Source of the DNA: DIGJ01 sp041821315
GTDB lineage: Bacteria; Bacillota; Clostridia; Lachnospirales; Lachnospiraceae
Assembly (NCBI GenBank): GCA_041821315.1
Contig: JBGUEO010000026.1
Span: 8,847 to 72,846 of the forward strand
DNA: 64,000 nt
Direction: 5' to 3'
This document shows positions 46,192 to 55,352 of this stretch, one piece after another. Under the pieces are notes generated by a model. That model saw only the letters and a program-made list of their open reading frames with translations. It made no database searches and was not told the DNA's origin. Within the stretch, counting starts at the first letter, position 1. Every line of letters begins with the position of its first letter. The position numbers were made by a program, and so were the translations under genes.

Positions 46192-47532
46192 ATGAAAAAA
46201 AGAAAGAAATGGAAAATGCTGTCACTTGTGACAGCATCAATGATTGCTCTGACAGCATGCGGATCAGCAGCGAATCAATCAGCAACAACAGATAGTAAGA
46301 TGGATACCAGTACGGAAAGTGCGAGTGCGGATGACTCCAGTAGTGAAAAAGTAGAATTGAGATTTTTGTTATGGGGAAATCAGTCAGAAATAGAATATAA
46401 GACAAAATGGACCGATGAGTTTAACGCGCAGAGCGATAATATCCATGTAACTTTAGAAGCAATTCCGGAAGGTTTCCATGATAAACTCACTGTGCAGATT
46501 TCATCAGGTACTTTAGCTGATTTGGTACAGATTGCCGGCGATTTCGGTGGAGAATATTTTGATAAGGATATATTTGCTCCTTTGGACTCTTACATTGAAA
46601 GAGATGGACTGCAGGATGCATGGGTTGACAGTTTGATGACTGGCTTATCATACAACGATAGTGTATATGCAGCACCATGTACATTCTATTCAGGATTTAT
46701 CATTTACAATAAGACAATGTTTGAAGAAAATAATGTTCCGCTTCCAACAAATGATTGGACAGAGGAAGACTTTTTAACAGCAGCGCAGGCATTAACGAAA
46801 GGGGAAGGTGATAGCAAAGTTTGGGGGACCGATTTCTCATCATGGTGGTCATATTCCCTTGCACGAAATCTCTATGATGGCTATAAAGCATGGGATTGGA
46901 AATCTGGTACTATGACTGCTGATACCCAGGGCTTTAGAGACGGCGTTCAGTTTATCGATGACTTATATAATACATATAAAGTCTCTCCAACTCCATCACA
47001 GGCAGCCGACGTAGGAGGTACTTTTGAAAATGGAAAATATGCAATGACAATTGGTGCTTCCTGGGATATAGCAAGCTTCAATGAAGCAATCGGCGATAGT
47101 TTTGAGTGGGACATCGTAACTTTCCCAAGTAATTCAACATATGGACAGTGGAGATCTCCACTTTGGACAACTGCAATCGGAATGTCCGCAGATACACCAT
47201 ATAAAGATGAGTGCTGGGAATACATTAAATATATGTCAGCTGGTGAGAAAGTGCAGAGTGAAATGGAAGTCATTGGTCTTCCAGCTTTGAAATCTATCAG
47301 CGAGGACAGCAGTTTTATCAATACGATTCCAGATGGATGGAAACCGTTTAATAAACAGGTATTCTTTGATGCACTTGATTATGCTGTAGATGGTGTGGTT
47401 CTGAATGAAATTCAAGATGAAATCATCAAATATGAATTGGATTTATTGTTTACAGGTGAACAGGATATGGATACTACCTTAGAGAATATACAGACTAAGG
47501 GACAGTTAAAGCTTGATCGAATGAAAAATTAA
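46192..47532 (+). CDS. Sugar-binding lipoprotein of ABC importer
   Basis: 446 residues from ATG 46192 (TGGAGGG 7 bases upstream; earlier GTG/ATG codons overlap that site). Lipoprotein signal with lipobox LTAC. Family-1 sugar-binding protein pattern: VELRFLLWGNQSE, WTDEFNAQSDNIHVTLEAIP, and C-terminal WEYIKYMSAGEKVQ. It likely captures galactose-containing oligosaccharides outside the cell. Confidence 0.88.
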   Translation: MKKRKKWKMLSLVTASMIALTACGSAANQSATTDSKMDTSTESASADDSSSEKVELRFLLWGNQSEIEYKTKWTDEFNAQSDNIHVTLEAIPEGFHDKLTVQISSGTLADLVQIAGDFGGEYFDKDIFAPLDSYIERDGLQDAWVDSLMTGLSYNDSVYAAPCTFYSGFIIYNKTMFEENNVPLPTNDWTEEDFLTAAQALTKGEGDSKVWGTDFSSWWSYSLARNLYDGYKAWDWKSGTMTADTQGFRDGVQFIDDLYNTYKVSPTPSQAADVGGTFENGKYAMTIGASWDIASFNEAIGDSFEWDIVTFPSNSTYGQWRSPLWTTAIGMSADTPYKDECWEYIKYMSAGEKVQSEMEVIGLPALKSISEDSSFINTIPDGWKPFNKQVFFDALDYAVDGVVLNEIQDEIIKYELDLLFTGEQDMDTTLENIQTKGQLKLDRMKN

Positions 47533-47543
47533 TCTGATTTTAT

Positions 47544-47580
47544 CAGTACTCTGTAGCAAAATTTTGGTTACAGGGTACTG
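47544..47580 (+). other. Stem-loop between binding protein and permease genes
   Basis: CAGTACTCTGTA pairs with TACAGGGTACTG. No T-run follows, so it may be an mRNA-stabilising or processing hairpin that keeps the binding-protein message in excess over the permeases. The rest of 47581-47769 holds a DtxR-box-like GTTAGGTTAGGCTATC (47597-47612), probably chance. Confidence 0.5.
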
Positions 47581-47769
47581 AATCCTGAATTCTCTTGTTA
47601 GGTTAGGCTATCATACTATATTGGAAAAGAAAAGCTGATAGAATGCCTAGGCAGGATAACAAAGATAACGTTATTAAATTCGAGATAAAAGGGGCAAAAA
47701 TTGTGAATTATAGTGATACAAATTTTGAGTATAAGAGCAAGTCATTCATGACAGATGGAGGAGAACGAA

Positions 47770-48648
47770 ATGAAATCTAAAAAGAATCAGGCAAAATATT
47801 TTTATATGTTTATTTCTCCGTGGTTAGTGGGGTTTTTTCTATTGACGTTTATTCCACTCGTATATTCTGTATATCTGTCGCTGACAAAATATAAGGGAGC
47901 TTCAGTGCCTCAATTTATTGGGTTACAAAATTATACAGACATATTATTTTATGATGATCTATTTCGGAAAAGTCTTGTCAATTCTTTTCACTATGCACTG
48001 ATAGCTGTGCCTACAAGTTTGATGCTGGCTTTGATTATAGCATTTATGCTTTCAAAAGAATCTAAATTAAGCAGTTTCTTCCAAATAGTTTTTTATTTTC
48101 CTTCCATAGCAGCAGGAGCAGCAGTATATACCGTGGCAAAATTACTGTTAAGAGGTGAAGGCGGATTAATTAATTACTTTTTATCCATTTTTGGTATACA
48201 AGGACCATATTGGTTAACCGATGCGAAATGGGCAATGAATGGACTCATATTAGTCAATTTGATATTTTGTGGTTCGCAAATGTTAATATTCCTGGCTGGT
48301 ATAAAACAAATTCCCGCTTCTTATTATGAGGCAGCAAAAATTGATGGAGCAAACAATGCCACATGCTTTTTTAAAATTACTCTGCCTTTAATTGCGAATG
48401 TGTTTGCGTTTAATCTGGTAATGGGAATAATCAATGCGTTCCAAGTGTTTGTACAACCATTAATCATGACAGGTGGCGGCCCAATGAAAAAGACATATAT
48501 GTATGGAATGTACATATACGACAGTGGATTTAGTTTCGGAAGATTTGGGTACTCTGCAGCACTTGCATGGATCATGTTTATAATCATATTATTCATAAGT
48601 ATGGTTATATTGAAAACTTTGCAGAAACGCATGAACTACGAAGACTAA
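47770..48648 (+). CDS. Sugar ABC importer permease (MalF type)
   Basis: 292 residues from ATG 47770, which has GGAGGAGAACGA upstream. Six helices starting SPWLVGFFLLTFIPLVYSVYLS and an EAA loop YYEAAKIDGANNATCFFKITLP that docks the ATPase. Pairs with 48670. No ATPase gene is present here, so a shared MsmK-type ATPase elsewhere must energise it (known habit of the family). Confidence 0.88.
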   Translation: MKSKKNQAKYFYMFISPWLVGFFLLTFIPLVYSVYLSLTKYKGASVPQFIGLQNYTDILFYDDLFRKSLVNSFHYALIAVPTSLMLALIIAFMLSKESKLSSFFQIVFYFPSIAAGAAVYTVAKLLLRGEGGLINYFLSIFGIQGPYWLTDAKWAMNGLILVNLIFCGSQMLIFLAGIKQIPASYYEAAKIDGANNATCFFKITLPLIANVFAFNLVMGIINAFQVFVQPLIMTGGGPMKKTYMYGMYIYDSGFSFGRFGYSAALAWIMFIIILFISMVILKTLQKRMNYED

Positions 48649-48669
48649 GAAGGATGGGAGTGACAAGTT

Positions 48670-49512
48670 ATGGCAAAAAAAGGTAGATTTGTAGCTTGGA
48701 TTTTGGTATGTACTATGTTGGGAGTGGTATTTATTCTCCCATTTCTCTGGATGATAGCTACATCACTGATGAGTACGGAACAAATAGTAAAATATCCGCC
48801 GGAATTTATTCCTTCACCTATTACATTTCGGTCGTTTGAATATATTTTCAAAAACACTTATTTTTTTACATATTTAAAAAATAGTTGTATAATAACAGGT
48901 GCAAATGTTTTGGGAACATTGTTAAGTACTACACTTGTGGCTTATGGCTTTGCAAAATATGAGGCTCGTTTGAAGAACTTTTGGTTTACGATACTGATGT
49001 CTACCATGATGGTTCCATATTTTGTAACGATAATACCATTATATACTATTTACGCAAAATTTAAGTTCGTCAATACATTTATACCGTTGATATTACCAAA
49101 TGTGTTTGCTGGAAGTGCTTTTAGTATATTTTTGTTACACCAGTTTTTTAAGACATTTCCAAAAGAAATTGAAGAGTCGGCAAGAATAGATGGATGTGGA
49201 GAACTTAATATTTTATTTAAAATGGTAATTCCAAATTCAAAAGCGATTTTGTTTGTAGTGGCAATTTTTATGTTTGTATGGACATGGAACGATTATTTTG
49301 GACCAGTCATCTTTTTGAATGATCAGACAAAATATACATTAGCAATAGGCTTGACATTTTTAAATTCATCCATTAGCGGGTATAAAGATGCTCTTGATCA
49401 AGGGCCTGTAATGGCTATGGCGCTGCTTTCAGTATTGCCTATTATTATACTATTTATAGCGTTCCGGAAATATTTCATTCAAGGCGTTGTAAACAGTGGA
49501 TTGAAAGGATAA
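48670..49512 (+). CDS. Sugar ABC importer permease (MalG type)
   Basis: 280 residues. N-terminal helix, ATSLMSTEQIVKYPPEFIP, then EAA loop IEESARIDGCGELNILFKMVIP and the typical end QGVVNSGLKG. AGGATGGGAGTGACAAGTT precedes the ATG, 22 bases after the partner permease. Confidence 0.88.
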   Translation: MAKKGRFVAWILVCTMLGVVFILPFLWMIATSLMSTEQIVKYPPEFIPSPITFRSFEYIFKNTYFFTYLKNSCIITGANVLGTLLSTTLVAYGFAKYEARLKNFWFTILMSTMMVPYFVTIIPLYTIYAKFKFVNTFIPLILPNVFAGSAFSIFLLHQFFKTFPKEIEESARIDGCGELNILFKMVIPNSKAILFVVAIFMFVWTWNDYFGPVIFLNDQTKYTLAIGLTFLNSSISGYKDALDQGPVMAMALLSVLPIIILFIAFRKYFIQGVVNSGLKG

Positions 49513-49520
49513 ATTCTTTA

Positions 49521-50534
49521 ATGAGTGACAAAATAACAATAGTTGAAATTGCAAAATTAGCGAATGTTTCGACAGCGACAGTGTCTAGGGTAATCAATAA
49601 TACTGGAAAGGTTGATGATGCAAAGAGAAATACAATTTTAGAGCTGATAGAAAAATATAATTATAAATCCAATTTCATTGCAAAGGCTTTGCAGTCGAGT
49701 AAATCCAATACCGTTGGCTTTATTGTACCTCATATTAACAGCCCTTATTATGCGCAGATATTCTTCGAAACAGAACTTATCGCTCAAAAGCAAGGCTTTA
49801 CATTAATGCTATGTAATTCTGAATCAGATAAACTACTAGAAAGCAAGATTCTCAATACATTTATATCCACAAATGTAAGAGCAATCGTGTTCATGGGAGG
49901 CCGTCTAGACGACATAACATGTGAAGAAAAATATATGACAGAAATAGAGAATGTGAATAAGAAAATTCCGGTAATTTCATGCGTTGAAGTGCCTGAATTA
50001 GAGTGTATCCAAATATATGAGGAGCAGCACAGTAGCAGTGATAAGCTTTTGAAGCATTTATCAGACTTGGGTTATAAGGATGTTGCATTGGCAGGTGGAT
50101 ATTCACATGTTAGAACTACGATAAAAAGGCGTGATGAAATCATAAATAATGCTCATAAGTATGGAATAAACATTCGTAAAGAGATTATTGACAGTGACTA
50201 TTCAGTAGAAGGTGGCAATATGGCGATGCAAAGCATCTTAAAATGGGATAAGTTACCACAGGCCATTATCTGTATCAATGATTTAGTTGCAACCGGATTG
50301 TTGAGTGAGGTGCAAAAAAATAAATTAAGTGTTCCACAAGATATTGCAATCGTTGGATACGATAATCTGGACATATCACAGTTTATATATCCAGGCCTTA
50401 CCACCGTATCAACAAATTATAAAGCATATTCGAATGCCATTGTTAATGCAATACAAAACGTGGATCAATTGGATTCAAGTACGAGAATTTCCATACCAAG
50501 AGACTTGATCATCAGAGGAACAACGCAACTTTGA
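49521..50534 (+). CDS. LacI-family transcriptional regulator
   Basis: 337 residues. N-terminal helix-turn-helix ITIVEIAKLANVSTATVSRVINNTGKV with hinge region, then a sugar-binding-protein-like sensor domain (GFIVPHINSPYYAQIFF; AIVGYDNLDISQFIYPGLTTV). Follows the permease by 8 bases in the operon. Its probable target is the TGTAAACGTTTACA palindrome at 46139. Confidence 0.88.
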   Translation: MSDKITIVEIAKLANVSTATVSRVINNTGKVDDAKRNTILELIEKYNYKSNFIAKALQSSKSNTVGFIVPHINSPYYAQIFFETELIAQKQGFTLMLCNSESDKLLESKILNTFISTNVRAIVFMGGRLDDITCEEKYMTEIENVNKKIPVISCVEVPELECIQIYEEQHSSSDKLLKHLSDLGYKDVALAGGYSHVRTTIKRRDEIINNAHKYGINIRKEIIDSDYSVEGGNMAMQSILKWDKLPQAIICINDLVATGLLSEVQKNKLSVPQDIAIVGYDNLDISQFIYPGLTTVSTNYKAYSNAIVNAIQNVDQLDSSTRISIPRDLIIRGTTQL

Positions 50535-50549
50535 TTTGGGAGGAAACCT

Positions 50550-52127
50550 ATGAAACGTTTACCGAGAATCGAAAGAATAAATGATGGATTTTCTTTTCTA
50601 CTAAATGATCAACCTTTTATTATGCTGGCCGCAGAGGTTCATAATTCCGCGTGTACGTCACATGAATATATGCAGAATGTGTGGAAGAAAGTAACAGAAT
50701 TAAATTGTAATACTATTTTAGCACCAGTTTACTGGGAGCTGATCGAACCAAAAGAAAATCATTTTGATTTTAATATCGTAGAAGAATTAATAGCAGATGC
50801 CAGGAAGCAAAACATGAAACTAGTTCTTTTATGGTTTGGAAGCTGGAAAAATGGCTGTTCGACGTATGTACCTGGGTGGGTGAAGACTGATTTGAAAAGA
50901 TTTCCCCGGGTAGTGGATGAACATGGATCGAAAACAAAGATACTTAGCATGTTTCAAAGTGAAATTCTATCAGTGGAAAGCAGAGCTTTTACATCATTTG
51001 TGAAATTCCTAAAGGATTTTGATTCGTCCAATCAAACAGTCATTGCAATACAGGTTGAAAATGAAGTGGGTGTTTTGGGTGTAACAAGAGATTTCTCAAT
51101 TGGTGCTGTAGAAAAATATAATGAAAATGTTCCCAAAAAGTTACTTAATTATCTTAAAAACCCAGCGAATGGTGTTGGTAGTATAACCAGAGAGTGTGAA
51201 AGTACTTCTGATAAATCATGGTGCAAGGTATTTAAGGGATATGCAGAAGAAGCGTTTATGAGCTGGTATTATTCCCTTCATATTGATCAGTTGGCGAAAT
51301 CTGGAAAAGAGTATTATGCCCTGCCAATGTTCACAAATGCCTGGCAAAAAGAATTTGATGATGAAAAACCTGGCTCCTTTCCATGCGGTGGGCCGTTGCC
51401 AGAGGTCTTAAATATCTGGAAGTACGGAGCCCCTAATTTAGATGTATTGTCACCGGATATATATACCGTTCATTTTAGAAAAATTGCGGATCTGTATACA
51501 AGGAGTGATAATCCGCTTTTTATTCCTGAAACGCGTAGAGATAAGTGGGCAGTTGCTAATTTGTATTCAGCCATAGGAACGTACAATACGCTATGCTATT
51601 CACCATTTGGTGCGGAAAGTATTGGAGAGAATAAATCCTTTATCACCCAAAGAATACACACAGATTCAAATGATAAGAATGTGTCCAGTGAGGCGGTAAA
51701 GGAATACCTGTCTCAAAGCTACCAAATGTTTCGAAATATGATGCCGATTATTACAAAGTACTATGGAACAGATCAGATGATTGGATTTGCACAAGATGCT
51801 ACATATAGGACGAATCATATAGAGCTGGGGAATTTTCGAATAATAGTAGAGTATTATCATCAAATCAATGAGGATAACGAATTTATTCCAGGTGCGGGGA
51901 TTGTAATTTTAGAAAGTGAAAATAAGTTGATTTTCATAGGATATGGATATAGAGCTTATCTTGAAACTACGAATCAAAATAAACAATTAGATTTTCTATC
52001 GTTAGAAAAAGGTATTTATGATCAAAAAGCTAGGTGGGTTAACTATATGGTATTGAATGGTGATGAACAACATATTCAGATGGAAGAAAAGCCCACAATA
52101 TTAAAAGCGTCTTTCTACGAATTATAG
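50550..52127 (+). CDS. GH35/GH42-like glycoside hydrolase (DUF5597 type)
   Basis: 525 residues without signal peptide. TIM-barrel text FIMLAAEVHNS, CNTILAPVYWELIEPKENHFDF resembles beta-galactosidases, with acid/base Glu in AIQVENEVG and a probable nucleophile in LFIPETRR. The C-terminal 130 residues fit the DUF5597 domain found after such barrels. TGGGAGGAAACCT precedes the ATG, 15 bases after the LacI gene. Probably a cytoplasmic beta-galactosidase or related exo-enzyme acting on the imported sugar. Confidence 0.8.
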   Translation: MKRLPRIERINDGFSFLLNDQPFIMLAAEVHNSACTSHEYMQNVWKKVTELNCNTILAPVYWELIEPKENHFDFNIVEELIADARKQNMKLVLLWFGSWKNGCSTYVPGWVKTDLKRFPRVVDEHGSKTKILSMFQSEILSVESRAFTSFVKFLKDFDSSNQTVIAIQVENEVGVLGVTRDFSIGAVEKYNENVPKKLLNYLKNPANGVGSITRECESTSDKSWCKVFKGYAEEAFMSWYYSLHIDQLAKSGKEYYALPMFTNAWQKEFDDEKPGSFPCGGPLPEVLNIWKYGAPNLDVLSPDIYTVHFRKIADLYTRSDNPLFIPETRRDKWAVANLYSAIGTYNTLCYSPFGAESIGENKSFITQRIHTDSNDKNVSSEAVKEYLSQSYQMFRNMMPIITKYYGTDQMIGFAQDATYRTNHIELGNFRIIVEYYHQINEDNEFIPGAGIVILESENKLIFIGYGYRAYLETTNQNKQLDFLSLEKGIYDQKARWVNYMVLNGDEQHIQMEEKPTILKASFYEL

Positions 52128-52209
52128 AATGTCTATTTGCTCTGATTAAAGCACTATTTCGGATTCCATCATTTTACTTGATAAGAATACGTTATGTAAG
52201 ATGAGAACT

Positions 52210-52260
52210 AAAATGTAAGATTGATATAGCTTAAATCTATATTAAACTTACATTTTTTTG
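52210..52260 (+). terminator. Terminator of the galactan operon
   Basis: AAAATGTAAGATTGATATAG pairs with CTATATTAAACTTACATTTT, then TTTT. Confidence 0.75.
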
Positions 52261-52326
52261 TATTATTCTTTCTTACAATTGTAATTTATACTATTATCTA
52301 ATGAATTTAGTGAATGGAGGTATAGA

Positions 52327-52377
52327 ATGAAAAGTGAGGTAATAATCAGGAAGTATTCGAAGCAGAAAAAATTGTAA
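52327..52377 (+). CDS. Possible 16-residue leader peptide before metY
   Basis: ATG with GGAGGTATAGA upstream encodes MKSEVIIRKYSKQKKL and stops 29 bases before the metY start. Good initiation signal and tight spacing suggest real translation, but no Cys or Met run and no attenuator hairpin are visible. Confidence 0.35.
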   Translation: MKSEVIIRKYSKQKKL

Positions 52378-52406
52378 GAGAAAACTAGAATAGAAGGAGA
52401 ATAATA

Positions 52407-53684
52407 ATGAGTCGCAAAATAGAAACAAAATGTATTCATGAAGGTTGGAAGCCAGAAAAAGGTGCATCCAGACAATTACCGATTTATCAGAGCACAACTT
52501 TTAAATATGACACAAGTGATGAGATGGGTAAGTTGTTTGATCTAGAGTCAGAGGGGTATTTCTATAGCAGACTTCAAAATCCAACAAATGATGCAGTAGC
52601 CGCAAAAATATGTGCATTAGAAGGTGGGACAGCAGCAATGCTCACCTCATCGGGACAGGCTGCTAATTTTTATGCAATTTTTAATATATGTGAATCTGGG
52701 GATCATTTTATTGCATCTTCTTCCATTTATGGTGGAACATATAATCTGTTTGGCGTAACTATGAAAAAACTTGGAATCGAATGTACTTTTGTAGAGCAAG
52801 ATCTGTCAGAAGAAGAACTTGGGAAGTATTTCAAACCAAATACGAAGGCAGTATTTGGTGAAACAATTACAAATCCTACAGTATCTGTCTTTGATTTTGA
52901 AAAATTTGCAAGATTGGCTCATTCTCATGGAGTTCCTTTAATTGTAGACAATACGTTTGCCACTCCTATTAATTGTAGACCTTTCGAATGGGGAGCGGAT
53001 ATTGTCACACATTCTACTACAAAGTACATGGATGGACATGCGGTAAGTGTTGGTGGCTGTATCGTAGACAGCGGAAATTTTGAATGGATGCTTCAAAAGG
53101 ATAAATTTCCGGGACTTACAACACCGGATGATTCTTACCATGGAATTACCTATGCAGAGCGATTTGGTAAAGGAGCATATATAACGAAGGCAACTGCCCA
53201 ACTGATGCGTGATTTTGGCTCTATTCAGTCACCTCAGAATGCGTTTTATATCAACCTTGGACTAGAAACATTGCACCTTAGAATGAAAAGACATTGTGAA
53301 AATGCATTAGCAGTAGCTAAGTTTTTAGAAAAAAATGAAAAGGTTGCATGGGTAAATTACCCAGATCTTGAAAGTAATCAGTATTACGAACTTTCAAGGA
53401 AGTATTTTCCAAATGGTTCTTGTGGTGTGCTGGCATTTGGTATTAAAGGTGGTAGAGAGCGTTCGATTCAGTTTATGGATAAACTGGAGCTTGCGTCTAT
53501 AGTAACCCATGTTGCAGACAGTAAAACTTGTTTATTGCATCCGGCAAGCCATACACATAGACAGCTAACAGATGAGCAGTTGAGAGAAGCAGGAATAGCA
53601 GCTGATTTAATTCGTTTTTCTGTTGGAATTGAGAATGTAGATGACATTATTGAAGATCTGATGCAGGCACTCAATCAAATTTAA
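52407..53684 (+). CDS. metY: O-acetylhomoserine sulfhydrylase
   Basis: 425-residue PLP enzyme of the Cys/Met metabolism family, forming homocysteine from O-acetylhomoserine and sulfide. ETKCIHEGWKPEKG, YQSTTFKYDTSDEM, ALEGGTAAMLTSSGQAA, and the PLP lysine in THSTTKYMDGHAV are visible; length agrees with OAH sulfhydrylases rather than cystathionine synthases (about 380). AGAAGGAGAATAATA precedes the ATG. I saw no S-box or T-box leader in the 140 bases upstream. Confidence 0.9.
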   Translation: MSRKIETKCIHEGWKPEKGASRQLPIYQSTTFKYDTSDEMGKLFDLESEGYFYSRLQNPTNDAVAAKICALEGGTAAMLTSSGQAANFYAIFNICESGDHFIASSSIYGGTYNLFGVTMKKLGIECTFVEQDLSEEELGKYFKPNTKAVFGETITNPTVSVFDFEKFARLAHSHGVPLIVDNTFATPINCRPFEWGADIVTHSTTKYMDGHAVSVGGCIVDSGNFEWMLQKDKFPGLTTPDDSYHGITYAERFGKGAYITKATAQLMRDFGSIQSPQNAFYINLGLETLHLRMKRHCENALAVAKFLEKNEKVAWVNYPDLESNQYYELSRKYFPNGSCGVLAFGIKGGRERSIQFMDKLELASIVTHVADSKTCLLHPASHTHRQLTDEQLREAGIAADLIRFSVGIENVDDIIEDLMQALNQI

Positions 53685-53764
53685 TTATCATTTGACTATT
53701 GACAAGAAGCAAGAAAATATGAAGGATAAGACCATGACGGCAATAATTAGACCAAGTGGTTTCG

Positions 53765-53860
53765 GGAAGACACGAAGAATTAATCACTGAAGAAGGAATC
53801 TACCAAGGATTTGTTTGTGAAAGAAAAGAGGCGGATTCCTGGGGAGTTACCAATGGTTGA
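53765..53860 (+). pseudogene. ABC exporter-fold C-terminal fragment
   Basis: GRHEELITEEGIYQGFVCERKEADSW is the last 30 residues of an exporter-fold ABC ATPase, comparable to THKELVKKEGIYKKFLEIREKAEGW at 14540-14620. Nothing else of the gene remains. Around it, 53685-54185 has no gene; a hairpin (CATCCAGT/ACTGGGTG) lies near 54067-54090. Confidence 0.7.
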
Positions 53861-54185
53861 TATTTCAGGTAAAATGCTTGAAGTTGAAAAAAACTATGCG
53901 GAAAGTACAGGATGAACACAAAAAACGGGAGAAAATACTCTTCTAAAATTAACTTAAAATTACTTATTTCTACAAATTTCTACAAATGCATTGAATCAAA
54001 ATAACCTTTATGCTACGATATTATAGGCAATAATCAAAAACAAAATATTTAAGCGTGAAAATAATCATCCAGTTCTCTCATACTGGGTGTTTATTTTTAC
54101 GTTTAAACGAAAAATAATCAATGAATACGGGGATTATGACAGCACTGCAAGGTAAAAACCAACATAGACGATAATAGGATAATGA

Positions 54186-54201
54186 GTTAGTGACAACTAA
54201 T
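54186..54201. promoter_or_regulatory. DtxR-type operator GTTAG-N6-CTAAT
   Basis: GTTAGTGACAACTAAT, same arms and spacing as the other sites. It is followed only by a 43-codon frame (54205-54336, MQRYYFREVKLESEYK...) without recognised homology, perhaps a gene remnant. Confidence 0.55.
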
Positions 54202-54356
54202 TAAATGCAACGGTATTATTTTCGTGAAGTTAAATTGGAATCGGAATATAAAGGAACTGTCTGTAGCAAATATCAATTGTCTACGTTGTTAGAGAAAATT
54301 CCTGCATATGAAATTATTAGTAGTGTTTTAAGGTGATGGATGAAGCTAAAAAGTAT

Positions 54357-54402
54357 TTGACATATAAAATAATTCTGATACAATGTGTTAAGAGCATATG
54401 CT
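54357..54402 (+). promoter_or_regulatory. Promoter with CATATG-type palindrome
   Basis: TTGACA (54357-54362) and TACAAT (54379-54384), 16 apart. AGCATATGCT (54393-54402), a perfect palindrome, covers the predicted start of transcription. Confidence 0.68.
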
Positions 54403-54456
54403 AATAATGAAGCTAATATATTATAAAAATAAGAAAGTTACGAGGATATAGTAAAA

Positions 54457-54933
54457 GTGGATGCAAAATTATACATAACAGAAAAAACACATTCAGAACT
54501 TGCAATGGCATATTTTAAAGAGGGGTATAATTGTTCACAATCTGTATTTATGGCATTTTGTGAGGAATATGATATGGACTTCGAAATGGCATTGAAAATC
54601 AGTGCTTCCTTTGGTGCTGGCATGGGAAGACTAAGGGAGGTATGCGGAGCAGTAACCGGAATGTTTATGGTTGCAGGGATGATATATGGGTATACAAATC
54701 CAAAAGATCATACTTCAAAAACCGAGCATTACAAAAGAATTCAATATCTTGCAAACGAATTTGAGGAAAAGAATCATTCGATTATATGCAGAGAGTTGTT
54801 GGGGTTAGATGCTGGTAAGGATAGTCCAATACCTGAGCTTCGAACCGCAGAATACTATAAAAAAAGACCTTGCGTAGAGCTTGTTGGTATGGCGGCAGAT
54901 ATTATGGAAAAGTACTTAGAGGAACATAGATAG
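54457..54933 (+). CDS. C_GCAxxG_C_C family protein
   Basis: 158 residues, probable GTG start at 54457 with CGAGGATATAG upstream. YNCSQSVFMAF and SFGAGMGRLREVCGAVTGMFMVAG are the hallmark, followed by two further Cys (SIICRELLG; KKRPCVELV). The family is redox- or metal-related by its conserved cysteines, function not established. It heads the group of genes sharing the CATATG palindrome. Confidence 0.85.
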   Translation: MDAKLYITEKTHSELAMAYFKEGYNCSQSVFMAFCEEYDMDFEMALKISASFGAGMGRLREVCGAVTGMFMVAGMIYGYTNPKDHTSKTEHYKRIQYLANEFEEKNHSIICRELLGLDAGKDSPIPELRTAEYYKKRPCVELVGMAADIMEKYLEEHR

Positions 54934-54957
54934 AAATAGCGTAAAGTATAAAAAAGG

Positions 54958-54987
54958 ATTGTTGTTAATAAAAACAGCAATTTTTTT
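54958..54987 (+). terminator. Rho-independent terminator
   Basis: ATTGTTGTT pairs with AACAGCAAT, followed by seven Ts. Confidence 0.8.
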
Positions 54988-55054
54988 ATGCAAAAAATTA
55001 TGACTTATAATTCATCAGATGTTGTAAATAAAAAAATTACAAACAAATGAGTTA

Positions 55055-55083
55055 TTGACATATGCTCATAATTAAAATATACT
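55055..55083 (+). promoter_or_regulatory. Promoter overlapping a CATATGC motif
   Basis: TTGACA (55055-55060) with TATACT (55078-55083), 17 apart. CATATGCTC begins inside the -35 box, the same arrangement as at 59009. Confidence 0.6.
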
Positions 55084-55130
55084 AACGGTATAAAAGAACG
55101 TCAATATAATTGTAAGAAGGATGTGGTTAA

Positions 55131-55248
55131 ATGGAAAAAAGCCGTACCGATGTATTGATCAGATGCTAATGTAGAAGTGATATTAACAGAGGAAGAAAAA
55201 CCAGTATTAGCAATAGAAAAACTTGGTTTAACGTATAACGTGAATTAG
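55131..55248 (+). pseudogene. Short broken reading frame, unknown
   Basis: ATG at 55131 gives MEKSRTDVLIRC and stops; the neighbouring frame continues as DANVEVILTEEEKPVLAIEKLGLTYNVN to 55248. It looks like a small gene with one frameshift. I do not recognise it. Confidence 0.4.
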
Positions 55249-55275
55249 CAAGTTAACAATATTTGTAAGTGGCAT

Positions 55276-55321
55276 TTGACAAAAACCGATAGAAATAGTA
55301 TTATATTAATTGGCATATGCC
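55276..55321 (+). promoter_or_regulatory. Promoter with CATATG-type palindrome before the NifX-like genes
   Basis: TTGACA (55276-55281) and TATTAT (55299-55304), 17 apart, then the perfect palindrome GGCATATGCC (55312-55321) at the predicted transcription start. Confidence 0.7.
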
Positions 55322-55352
55322 CATAAAAATAATAGAAAAAGTGAGGTGCAAT

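Noticed and set aside
47597..47612. GTTAGGTTAGGCTATC as a further DtxR-type operator
   Set aside because: Right arm is incomplete (CTAT), there is no promoter beside it, and it lies inside a sugar operon; chance similarity is more likely.
52230..52406. SAM riboswitch or T-box before metY
   Set aside because: No conserved S-box core, no T-box sequence and no terminator/antiterminator pair after the upstream operon's terminator.
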